Below, in pieces: positions 1-7,738 of a DNA stretch of 26,950 nt; positions within the stretch are counted from its first letter, which is position 1, and the number at the start of each line of letters is the position of its first letter. The notes beneath the pieces are model-generated. The model was not told the origin of the DNA and did not search any database. It was given only the letters and a program-made list of their open reading frames with translations. Both the position numbers and the translations under genes were made by a program. The DNA comes from Thermoleophilia bacterium (lineage in GTDB: Bacteria > Actinomycetota > Thermoleophilia > Gaiellales > SKUG01): NCBI GenBank assembly GCA_025964465.1, contig JAOPYS010000030.1:1-26950 (forward strand), given 5' to 3'.

Positions 1-693
1 CCGGGCGATGCGCTGCACCAGCGGCCACCTCCGGTTCAGCCGCCGCCTCCGCTCCGAGACCTCGTGCCCCGGGTGCGGCAGCACCCACGGCGGCGTGCGC
101 TGCACGACCACCACGTGCGCGGCCTCGCGCTGCAGCACCGGCACCACCTGGATCGCCGAGGCGCCCGTGCCGACCACCGCGACGCGCTTGCCCCGCGCGT
201 CGAAGCTGGCGTCCCACCGGGCCGAGTGGAAGGCGGGCCCAGCGAAGTCCGCGGCGCCCGGCAGCTGCGGCACGACCGGCTCGGTGAGCGGGCCGGTCGC
301 CGACACGAGGAACTGCGCGGTCAGCTCGCCCGTCGACGTGCGGATCCGCCACCGCGCGGCGGCGCCGTCCCACGTTGCCTCGAGCAGCTCGGTCGCGAGG
401 CGCAGGTGCGGACGCAGGCCGAGCCGGTCCACCGCGGCCTCAAGGTAGGCGAAGATCTCCGCCTGCGGCGAGTAGCTGCGCGACCAGTCCGGGTTCGGTG
501 CCCGCGAGAGCGAGTACAGGTCCGACGGCACGTCGCAGGCGCAGCCCGGGTAGGTGTTGTCGCGCCACACGCCACCCACGCGCGGGGCTCGCTCGAGGAT
601 GGCGAAGTCCTCGTCCCCGCGTCGCCGCAGGCGTTCGCCCATCGCGATGCCGGCGAACCCGGCGCCCACGATGACGGTGCGGACGTGCGTCAC
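1..693 (-). CDS. Flavin-containing / Baeyer-Villiger-type monooxygenase, N-terminal part (cut by window edge)
   Basis: FAD- and NAD(P)H-dependent monooxygenase that would insert oxygen next to a ketone or oxidise a heteroatom, in the cytoplasm. The first 231 residues are present. Residues 10-15 form a GxGxxG FAD-binding turn, followed by GGVW and a YPGCACDVPS block typical of the family. The Baeyer-Villiger fingerprint FxGxxxHxxxWD is complete (FAGPAFHSARWD, about residues 158-169), and a second Rossmann turn, GTGASA, for NADPH follows it. The GTG start overlaps the stop of the upstream SDR gene in a GTGA, so translation is probably coupled and the two may act on the same substrate (alcohol to ketone to ester). 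The frame stays open to the window edge. Family is secure; substrate cannot be told. Confidence 0.85.
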   Translation of the reverse strand, partial: MTHVRTVIVGAGFAGIAMGERLRRRGDEDFAILERAPRVGGVWRDNTYPGCACDVPSDLYSLSRAPNPDWSRSYSPQAEIFAYLEAAVDRLGLRPHLRLATELLEATWDGAAARWRIRTSTGELTAQFLVSATGPLTEPVVPQLPGAADFAGPAFHSARWDASFDARGKRVAVVGTGASAIQVVPVLQREAAHVVVVQRTPPWVLPHPGHEVSERRRRLNRRWPLVQRIAR

Positions 694-1454
694 GCCGCGG
701 GTGTGCCCATGTCCTGCCCACGCCACTGGCGCAGCACGAGCCGGTCCACCAGGCGCGGCGTCCAGCGCGAGAGCTTCATCAGGATCGTGCCCAGCGCGCT
801 CGTGGCGATGTCACGCGGGTGGCGGTCGATCGCGCGCACCATCGCGCGCACGACCTGCTCGACCGACTCCTCCGCCACGCGCCCGTGCAGCGACATGCCG
901 GTGCGCTTGCCCGGCTCGTCGTGGATCCCCGTCGCGACGTAGCCCGGGTACACCGTGCTCACGGTCAGGCCGTCGTCGGCGTGCTCGGCGCGCAACGTGT
1001 CTGACAGTGCGCACACGCCGCGCTTGCTGGCGCTGTAGGCGGCCAGCCGCGGCAGCGCCACGTAAGCCAGCATCGACGCCACGTTGACGACGTGCCCGCG
1101 GGTCGCCAGCAGGTGCGGCAGCGCGGCGCTCGTCATGTTCCACGTGCCGAAGTAATTGACCTCCAGCACGCGGCGGTCGTGCTCGTTCACCGCATCCGTC
1201 AGCGTGCCGGCCGTGCCGATGCCCGCGTTGTTGACGAGCACGTCGAGCCCGCCCAGGCGCTCGACCGCCGCAGCGACCGCGCTCGCGACCGAGGCGGCGT
1301 CGGTGATGTCGCACGCGATGTCGTCGTCGCCCGCGGGGCGCAGGTCCAGGCCGACCACCGTCGCGCCACGCGCGCGCAGCGCCGTGCACAGCGCGCCGCC
1401 GAACCCGCCGGCGCTCCCGGTGACGATGACCCTGCTGCCGCGCACTCGATCCAT
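690..1454 (-). CDS. Short-chain dehydrogenase/reductase (SDR)
   Basis: A 254-aa classical SDR, a soluble NAD(P)-dependent alcohol/ketone oxidoreductase. The cofactor turn TGSAGGFG is at residues 12-19. Asp37 at the end of the second strand suggests NAD(H). NNAG is at 75-78, and the catalytic set is Asn100, Ser127, Tyr140 and Lys144 (YSASK). The ATG at 1454 is chosen because the cofactor motif then sits at the usual distance from the N-terminus; the frame remains open upstream but codes nothing SDR-like. The gene overlaps the monooxygenase by 4 bp, so the pair forms an operon. The substrate is unknown; a secondary alcohol feeding the Baeyer-Villiger enzyme is a reasonable inference. Confidence 0.9.
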   Translation of the reverse strand: MDRVRGSRVIVTGSAGGFGGALCTALRARGATVVGLDLRPAGDDDIACDITDAASVASAVAAAVERLGGLDVLVNNAGIGTAGTLTDAVNEHDRRVLEVNYFGTWNMTSAALPHLLATRGHVVNVASMLAYVALPRLAAYSASKRGVCALSDTLRAEHADDGLTVSTVYPGYVATGIHDEPGKRTGMSLHGRVAEESVEQVVRAMVRAIDRHPRDIATSALGTILMKLSRWTPRLVDRLVLRQWRGQDMGTPAA

Positions 1455-1584
1455 GCGGCGATCATGGCATGAAGCGCGAGGCGAAACACGCGCACCCGTT
1501 CTCACGATGCACCGATGACGAGGACGACTTGCCGTGCGCGACTCCGGGGGGAGCACGTGGTGCGGCATCCAGGGGGACGAGATC

Positions 1585-2595
1585 ATGGCTGGACTGGCAC
1601 TGGGCGGAGCTATCACCGAAGGGCGACTCATCGTCGGCCTGCACTCGACGCTCGAGGAGGTGGGCGCTGTCGCGAGGAGCGCGAAGCACACCCTCTCCGG
1701 CGAGCTCTTCCTGCTCGACCACAAGCCCACGAGCCAGGCGATCGAGGCGTCCGCGGCTGGGGACAAGGCGTTCGTGGTCGACCCCGAGCGCCTCGGCATG
1801 GGGCAGGTCGACGAGGGCATGCTCAAGCGCATCGGTGCGGTGATCCATCCGCACGGCCAGATGCCCAACAAGGTCCACGCCAAGATGCTGGTCGCGGACG
1901 GCGACCGAGGGATCATCTCCTCCGGCGCCTTCTACACCAACAAGGGCAAGCGCGACGACTGGTTCGACCTCGCCGTGACCGTCAACGGCGAGACCGCCCG
2001 TCGCGCCGAGGCGCTCACGCGCACCACGGTCTCCGGCGACACCGCGGCGTTCCAGCGGGCGGCCAAGGAGGCTGCCGCGGTCGGCGTGTACATGAACGAC
2101 CCGGCCCAGGGCGTGCTCGAGCTGGCGCCGCAGATGCGCAACATGATCGAGAACGCGCGGCACCGGCTGATCATCGCGGTGAAGCGCACCGACTCGCCCG
2201 AGTTCCAGAAGCTGCTGCAGACCGCGCGCGACAACGGCGTCGACGTGACGGTCCACCAGCGCATGACCAAGGCGCTGCACGGCAACATCATCGTCGCGGA
2301 CGACCACGCCTATGTCGGCTCGGCAATGCTCAACCGTCGTGGCCTGGAGGGCTCCGGCTCCAGCGGCCGCAAGTCGCGCGAGCTCGGCGTCGTGGTCAAG
2401 GGCCAGCTCACCGACCAGATCGTCGCGGCCCTCGAGCACCACACGAACCCCGCCGCCCTCGCCGAGGCCGACGCGGCCGCCGCCGCAGCGGCGCCCCGAG
2501 GCGGGTCGCTGCTCACGCGCCGCAACGTGCTCATCGCGGGCGGCGTCACTGCCGCCGCCGGTGGGGCCGGGGCGATCGCCTACTCGCGTCGCTGA
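1585..2595 (+). CDS. Phospholipase D-like protein with C-terminal hydrophobic tail
   Basis: A 336-aa member of the PLD-like fold. Residues 98-105 give a complete HxKxxxxD motif (HAKMLVAD) followed by a small-residue/Gly patch. The second half has a matching segment at 232-239 (HGNIIVAD, then GSAMLN), but the lysine is Asn234, so only one canonical HKD half-site exists. An Ala-rich linker (295-303) leads to TRRNVLIAGG (311-320) and a glycine/alanine hydrophobic stretch ending at IAYSRR. That tail resembles a twin-arginine signal placed at the wrong end, or a tail anchor. The ATG at 1585 is chosen because AGGGGGA lies just upstream at 1571-1577; an in-frame GTG at 1534 would add 17 residues. 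It could be a phosphodiesterase, nuclease or lipid enzyme, or inactive. Confidence 0.7.
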   Translation: MAGLALGGAITEGRLIVGLHSTLEEVGAVARSAKHTLSGELFLLDHKPTSQAIEASAAGDKAFVVDPERLGMGQVDEGMLKRIGAVIHPHGQMPNKVHAKMLVADGDRGIISSGAFYTNKGKRDDWFDLAVTVNGETARRAEALTRTTVSGDTAAFQRAAKEAAAVGVYMNDPAQGVLELAPQMRNMIENARHRLIIAVKRTDSPEFQKLLQTARDNGVDVTVHQRMTKALHGNIIVADDHAYVGSAMLNRRGLEGSGSSGRKSRELGVVVKGQLTDQIVAALEHHTNPAALAEADAAAAAAAPRGGSLLTRRNVLIAGGVTAAAGGAGAIAYSRR

Positions 2596-2601
2596 CCCCC
2601 T

Positions 2602-2631
2602 CTGGCGCCCGCCCACGTGCTCCGCTAGACT
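2602..2631 (+). promoter_or_regulatory. Possible promoter of tRNA-Thr
   Basis: TAGACT (2626-2631) is a good actinobacterial -10 element, with a weak -35-like CTGGCG (2602-2607) 18 nt upstream. This would start transcription about 40 nt before the mature tRNA. The -35 match is poor, so the call rests mainly on the -10 and its position. Confidence 0.3.
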
Positions 2632-2679
2632 GGCCCCTGCGCCGCGAAGGTTCGCTTCGTGCAGTCGTCCCGGCGCACC

Positions 2680-2754
<75 letters not shown>

Positions 2755-2760
2755 CAGAGA

Positions 2761-2785
2761 ATCCCTGCTCAGGCGGGGATTTTCT
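2761..2785 (+). terminator. Rho-independent terminator after tRNA-Thr
   Basis: Stem ATCCCTGC / GCGGGGAT (8 bp with one G-T pair) around a TCAG loop, followed by TTTCT. It lies inside the element, so the tRNA now ends on an element-borne terminator; the probable original one is at 8474-8500, beyond the right attachment site. Confidence 0.75.
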
Positions 2786-2825
2786 CGTTCTGGCAGCAGG
2801 GCGCCGTCCGCTCGAAAACGCGCTG

Positions 2826-2866
2826 TGCCACCCATATGCCACCGGCGTTGTCACCGGGGCATCACC
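2826..2866. repeat. Four phased TGYCACC-like repeats, candidate integrase/excisionase binding sites
   Basis: TGCCACC at 2826-2832 and 2837-2843, TGTCACC at 2849-2855 and CATCACC at 2860-2866. The start-to-start spacing is 11, 12 and 11 bp, about one helical turn, so all four would face the same side of the DNA. They sit between the attachment site and the integrase stop codon, where arm-type integrase sites or directionality-factor sites are often found. Function is inferred from position only. Confidence 0.45.
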
Positions 2867-2868
2867 GA

Positions 2869-3381
2869 CTAGGTTGCCGACGCATCGGCGCGGCCCATCA
2901 ACTCACTCAGCTTGTCGACGGCTTCGCGCTGCATGCCAGGCTGCACGTGGCTGTACGTTCCCAAGGTGATCGATACGTTGGCGTGCCCTAGGCGCTCCTG
3001 CACGACCTTGGGCGAGGCGAGCCCCATCATCATGGTCGCTTGGGTGTGGCGCATCCCGTGGACCGTGATCCTCGGCATCTCGCATCGCGTCACGTCCTTG
3101 CGGAACGCGGCGCTGACAGAGCGAGGGAGAAGCGGCGCCCCGTCGTCACCGGCGAACACAAGGTCGTGGTCCTTCCACAGCGCGCCCACAGACAACCGCT
3201 GCTCCGATTGGCGGTCGCGGTGGGCTCGCATGACGGTGACCGTGTGGCGATCCAAGGTGACCCTGCGGCGCCCGGCCCTCGTCTTGGGCTCAGAGAAGGT
3301 TCCCGCATGAGTTGCGGAAACGGTGTGCCTGCCTAGTGGAGGTCCGCGACGTAGACCCGGCCGCAGTGACCATCGATCCAC
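2869..3381 (-). pseudogene. Tyrosine site-specific recombinase (integrase), C-terminal catalytic fragment
   Basis: Integrase similarity starts at about 3330 (RHTVS) and runs through SEPKTRAGRRRV, HGMRHTQAT (box II His and Arg), VVQERLGHANVSIT and the catalytic-Tyr segment TYSHV, ending in the normal C-terminal helix. The catalytic domain's first Arg box and the whole DNA-binding N-terminal domain (200 or more residues in full-length relatives) are missing. GLRRGP at the fragment's start may be a remnant of Arg box I joined by an internal deletion. Upstream frames contain stops and the RM gene starts at 3538, leaving no room for a full enzyme. Transcribed toward the tRNA. Probably non-functional alone. 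Confidence 0.8.
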
Positions 3382-3537
3382 GGCTGCTCACTGCCGCAGC
3401 AGCGAGGCCCGCGCGCTCGACCGACGGCCTAGTTAAGCATGTGACGTGCGACGCAGCGTCGCGTCCCCGTCCGTCGCGCAGCCCTCGGGTCGGTTAGGTT
3501 CGACGCTCATGGTGATGCGAGGGGATTTGGGTGGGCC

Positions 3538-6500
3538 GTGTCTCTTGAGGACTTGTCGCAGCAGTACTTTCTTGACCTGCAAGCCTCTCGCGCGGCGCCG
3601 GTAAGCGCGGAGGCGGAAGCGCAGCTGACGGCTCCGATCAGCAACCTGGTCCGGGGAGTGGCGCTCGAATCCTCGCAGGGGGAGTGGCACCTTCTACGCG
3701 AGACACAGTTGGCCGGCGTGCGCCCTGATTTCGGCGTGCTCGAAGGGGGTCGATTTGCGGGTTGGATCGAGCTGAAAGCCCCGGGAACTGGTGTTGATCC
3801 TCAACAATGGACGGGCCGCAATGCCAGGCAGTGGGCTCGCTTGGCAGAGTTGGACAATCTGATCCTCAGCGATGGCACTCATGCTCGCTTGTTTCGATCG
3901 GGCGAGCCATCCGGAGCTCTGGTAACTCTCCCGTACGAGGAAGCCGCCGATCTAAACGCGTTCGCTGAGCTGCTACGCGAATTCGCGGGATCACGACCAA
4001 GGCCGATCCGCTCGGCGCCCGATCTGGCAAGGCGCTTAGCCCCGCTTGCTCGGAATCTGCGTGAGCGGATCGATACTGGTCTACGCGACGAGGTCCCCGC
4101 CCTCACGCGGGCTTACCGAGTGTGGACCGAGCTGATTCGCGAGGACATCACAACACAACAGTTCGCCGACGCGGTTGCGCAAGTCATCACCTACGGATTG
4201 GTCATCGCCACGCTCGATGGCAAGGGTGATGCCGACACAGACGGCGACGGCGTTGTATCCCTTGAGGAGGCCCACGCCGCCCTAGCTGGCTCCCACCGGG
4301 TTCTCGCTGCGACGCTCAGGCCTCTTATAGAGATCGATGGTCTCCGCGAGCTTTTGCGATCTGAGACTGGGGGACTAGAACGGCTAATGGGCGCCGCGGA
4401 CCCAGTAGCGATCTCCAGCCGAAGGGATCCACGTGGCGATGCGTGGCTGTGGTTCTACGAGGAGTTCCTAGCCGCGTACGACCCAGTTGCACGCGCTGCC
4501 GCGGGCGTGTACTACACCCCAATCCCTGTCGTGACAGCGGTCACACGGCTGGTCGAGACTGTGCTGACCCGCGAATTCGGGCTTCCACTCGGTTTCGGTG
4601 ACCAGTCTGTAGTGACATTGGACCCGGCGGTCGGTACAGGAACGTTCCCTCTTGCGGTGCTCGACGCAGCAGCGGAACGGGCTCTCGACCTGCGGGGGCC
4701 GGCTGGTCCGAAGCAAGTCGCTACGGGCCTCGCGGATCGCCTATTCGGCTTCGAGATCCTGCCTGGTCCCTTCGCGGTGGCTCACCTCCGAGTGGGTGAA
4801 CGTCTGCGCCAGCTCGGCGCTCCGTTGCCTGCAGAGGGTGCGCATATCTTGCTTGCGGACACGTTGGACTCGCCGCGGCGGGACGAAGGGGGCGCGCAGG
4901 GCGCGTTGTTCGGGGCGGCAGCGGTGCTAGCGAGCGAGCGCCGGCGAGCTCGCACCATTAAGCGCGAGCAGCAAGTCGTCGCGATCGTGGGAAATCCTCC
5001 CTACGACCGCGTGCCGCGTGCCGCTGGCGGTTGGGTGACGTCCGGAAAGCTCGAGGACGCTGGCGAATCCCATCGGCCAACCGAGCCTCTCTTCGAGGAT
5101 GTCGTTGCGGCTACACAGGGTCGAGCCGGCTTCGCTGCAGTTGCCAGCCTCTACAACCTCTATACGTTCTTCTGGCGCTGGGCCATCTGGAAGGCGTTCG
5201 AGCATCACGGAGACGGACCGGCAGTTGTCGGATTCGTTACGGCGAGCTCGTGGCTATCAGGGCCCGGCTTTGTCGGCTTACGCGATCTTGCGAGCCAAGT
5301 GGCCGACGAGATCTGGGTGCTCGACCTCGGAGGCGATAACCGCGCTGGCGAACCGGAGGAGAATGTGTTCGCGATCGAGACCCCGGTGGCCATCTGCGTC
5401 CTTTTCCGCCGGGGTCGCGCCGCGCCACAATCGCCCGCGGTTGTGCACTATCGCCGGGTGCGTGGATCGACGGCGGAGAAGCTCGAGGAGCTGTCGACCA
5501 TTACTCCACCGACGCCGGCCAGCGACAGATGGGTCATCAACGACCAAGCCACGGACGGCGCGCCCTTCGTGCCCGCGAGCGAGGACCTCGAATGGGCTTC
5601 CATGCCCACTATAGGCGACCTTCTTCCGTGGGCGCAGCCAGGCTGCAAACTTGACCGTGCGTGGCCGGTGGCACCAGACCAAGAAACACTTACTCGACGC
5701 TGGCGGGCGTTCTTAGCCGATCGCTCGCCAGTCCGAAGAAGCGAGTTATTCCCCGATCCAAGTGCGGGGCGAAAGGTCACAACTCGTGTAGGCGCGCTGC
5801 CGCGTTTGGTCGACGAGCCTCCGGATCGAGAAGCGCCTCCGACGGCACGTTACGCGTGGAAACCGTTCGACGAGCAATGGATCCTAGAAGATCGCCGCTT
5901 AGCAAAGACGGAAAGCCCTTCGCTTTGGGCCTCGCGGGGCCCCGGACAGCTCTTTTTAGTGTGCCCGTCTATCCGGCTTGCTATCGGCGCTGGCCCCGCT
6001 GCCTGGCCCACTCGAGCGTTGCCTGACCACAACTGTTTCAAGGGGTCAGCCGGCGGACGTGTATTCGCGCTCTATCGAGACGCCGAAGGTAACCTGCCAA
6101 ACGTCACAAGGGGCCTCGTAAGCGCCATCGGGGACGGGATGCGACAAGGCGCGGCTGAGGCGAACGACCCTAGCCCAGCCGACGTGTTCGCGTACGTCAC
6201 AGCGGTGTTGTCTGGCCCCTCCTATCAATCGACCTTCGCGACCCAGCTACGCGACGGAGAGCCCGACCTCCGAATACCCCTAACCGCAGACCCGGGGTTG
6301 TGGGCAGAAGCTGTGCGCCTCGGCGTCCTATTCCAAGAGCTGCACGTGAGTGGGCCAGGGGAGCACGACGGGACTATCCAGTGGGCCGAGGCGGTGGAAG
6401 CGCTCCCATCCATCCGGGACGTCCAATTCGACGCGGCCTCCCACGCGCTGACCATCGGCACTGGTTGCGTATCGGGTGTCACAGACCATATGTGGCGTTT

Positions 6501-6819
6501 CGCGGTGAGCGGTTGGCCGGTTATTCAGCGCTGGATCGAGCACCGCACCGTAGAGGGCCGAGGCCGGCGCAGCAGTGAGCTCGATGCGATTCGTCCGACC
6601 ACGTGGCAAGACTCTTGGAACGACGAGTTGCTCCTCCTATTGCGAAAGCTCGCGCGCCTCGAGACATTGCACGACCAGCAGACCGGCCTTCTGCGACGAA
6701 TTATCGCGGGACCGGTAATCACCTCTGACCGCCTGCCCACGCCGGCACCTATAGAGCATCGGCCACCTGCAACGGCCACGCCGGGTTCGCCCCAGCAACT
6801 TGGAATAGATGGTGCTTGA
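3538..6819 (+). CDS. Single-chain restriction-modification enzyme, type ISP-like, without helicase domain
   Basis: A 1093-aa protein expected to methylate adenine in a recognition site and cut unmodified DNA. A PD-(D/E)xK-type nuclease core is near the N-terminus (Asp64 in VRPDFG, then Glu78-x-Lys80 in WIELKAP). A helical region follows with an EF-hand-like loop (DTDGDGVVSLEE, 233-244). Next come the methyltransferase core with GVYYTP (323-328), motif I LDPAVGTGTF (361-370) and motif IV NPPY (486-489), and a C-terminal target-recognition region with YAWKPFDEQW (around 770) as in type ISP specificity domains. No SF2 helicase motifs occur between nuclease and methylase, and classical type ISP enzymes are several hundred residues longer. 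The GTG start at 3538 has a G-rich tract upstream (AGGGG from 3519), but spacing is long. It is the element's main cargo. A plain orphan methyltransferase is less likely given the nuclease motif. Confidence 0.82.
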   Translation: MSLEDLSQQYFLDLQASRAAPVSAEAEAQLTAPISNLVRGVALESSQGEWHLLRETQLAGVRPDFGVLEGGRFAGWIELKAPGTGVDPQQWTGRNARQWARLAELDNLILSDGTHARLFRSGEPSGALVTLPYEEAADLNAFAELLREFAGSRPRPIRSAPDLARRLAPLARNLRERIDTGLRDEVPALTRAYRVWTELIREDITTQQFADAVAQVITYGLVIATLDGKGDADTDGDGVVSLEEAHAALAGSHRVLAATLRPLIEIDGLRELLRSETGGLERLMGAADPVAISSRRDPRGDAWLWFYEEFLAAYDPVARAAAGVYYTPIPVVTAVTRLVETVLTREFGLPLGFGDQSVVTLDPAVGTGTFPLAVLDAAAERALDLRGPAGPKQVATGLADRLFGFEILPGPFAVAHLRVGERLRQLGAPLPAEGAHILLADTLDSPRRDEGGAQGALFGAAAVLASERRRARTIKREQQVVAIVGNPPYDRVPRAAGGWVTSGKLEDAGESHRPTEPLFEDVVAATQGRAGFAAVASLYNLYTFFWRWAIWKAFEHHGDGPAVVGFVTASSWLSGPGFVGLRDLASQVADEIWVLDLGGDNRAGEPEENVFAIETPVAICVLFRRGRAAPQSPAVVHYRRVRGSTAEKLEELSTITPPTPASDRWVINDQATDGAPFVPASEDLEWASMPTIGDLLPWAQPGCKLDRAWPVAPDQETLTRRWRAFLADRSPVRRSELFPDPSAGRKVTTRVGALPRLVDEPPDREAPPTARYAWKPFDEQWILEDRRLAKTESPSLWASRGPGQLFLVCPSIRLAIGAGPAAWPTRALPDHNCFKGSAGGRVFALYRDAEGNLPNVTRGLVSAIGDGMRQGAAEANDPSPADVFAYVTAVLSGPSYQSTFATQLRDGEPDLRIPLTADPGLWAEAVRLGVLFQELHVSGPGEHDGTIQWAEAVEALPSIRDVQFDAASHALTIGTGCVSGVTDHMWRFAVSGWPVIQRWIEHRTVEGRGRRSSELDAIRPTTWQDSWNDELLLLLRKLARLETLHDQQTGLLRRIIAGPVITSDRLPTPAPIEHRPPATATPGSPQQLGIDGA
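4234..4269 (+). other. EF-hand/dockerin-like calcium-loop motif inside the RM enzyme
   Basis: Codes for DTDGDGVVSLEE (residues 233-244), which matches the 12-position EF-hand loop: Asp at 1, 3 and 5, Gly at 6, a hydrophobic residue at 8 and Glu at 12. It lies in the helical segment between nuclease and methylase. Binding of calcium or another metal is inference; a chance acidic surface loop is possible. Confidence 0.5.
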
Positions 6820-6940
6820 GCAACTGAATACGGGGGCGTCGTTCAGGACCCAGTAATGCGGTCTGGTATAGCTCGGGGCGCCGATGAACTGCGACGGAAT
6901 CCCAACGTTGAGCCGGCGTTTCCTACCTCGTCGTCCTGCG

Positions 6941-7654
6941 CTAATAGAGCAAACCCAAGTCCCTCAGCAGCATGGCGTAGCTAGCTAGCGATCCGACCCG
7001 ATTTCCTAGAACTCGGGTGTTGTGGTCGATGGTCTGTAGGAGCGGCAGGCTGAAGGTATAGCTCCGTAGGCCACCCTCGGCCTGTGTGTCTGCCAACAGC
7101 ATGTCCCATGGGCTGTTGCCATCAATAAGGGCGAACGGGAGACCGTGCCGCCCTTTGTTGTAAAACGCAAGCATCCTGCCGTCGTTCATGTTGCGAATCG
7201 CCAAGACGTCACTCGACCACGAACGGATTTCGTCCACCCCCTCCGTGACGTCGTCCGCCACCAGCCCGTGATGAGTGAGGTGAGCATCCATCCTCCCGAG
7301 GAAATCCCCGGGGTCTGGGAGATTTAGGAAGGCGAGCGGATCCTCACAAGCTACGAAGGCATCCAACGCATCGGCCGCTTGGCCAGTCCGACAGCGCATG
7401 AGAGCGTCGAGCAACCCGGGGGGCGCGGCGCCGCGGTAACGAAGCGCATGTAGCCACGTACCGAAGGATTCCAGCGTCGTGAACATCTCACCCACCACCC
7501 TGCGAATGATCGCGTGTCCCACTGACGGGTGGCTCGGATGCCGAAGTGCGGTCATCAACGCTTCAGAGACGGCACCGTGACCAGGGGCAACGTAGCCGGA
7601 GTACGAGTCGAGAACGGCTTTCTCGGTCTCGGGGGTAAGGCCAGCGGGCGTCAC
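6941..7654 (-). CDS. Unrecognised 237-aa protein of the integrated element
   Basis: I do not recognise this family. The reading frame is open for 237 codons from a GTG at 7654, with coding-like third-position bias. The product looks soluble and mostly helical, with no signal peptide or membrane segment. Visible features are a His-rich segment near residue 125 (DAHLTHHGL), an Asp/Glu-rich stretch after it, and a basic/aromatic patch DGRMLAFYNKGRHGLPF around 180-196 that could be a binding surface. It converges on the RM gene (3' ends 121 bp apart) and follows the 117-aa gene on the same strand after 84 bp, so the two are likely co-transcribed. Location next to an RM enzyme makes a defence-accessory or control role possible, but this is not shown by sequence. 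Confidence 0.6.
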   Translation of the reverse strand: MTPAGLTPETEKAVLDSYSGYVAPGHGAVSEALMTALRHPSHPSVGHAIIRRVVGEMFTTLESFGTWLHALRYRGAAPPGLLDALMRCRTGQAADALDAFVACEDPLAFLNLPDPGDFLGRMDAHLTHHGLVADDVTEGVDEIRSWSSDVLAIRNMNDGRMLAFYNKGRHGLPFALIDGNSPWDMLLADTQAEGGLRSYTFSLPLLQTIDHNTRVLGNRVGSLASYAMLLRDLGLLY

Positions 7655-7738
7655 GAGTCGGACCCGCCCACGGACGTGCCCAGCGGGTCGCGGGCGACTC
7701 CCAACTGGGAGTTAGCCTTCCCCGCATCATTTCTGGCG

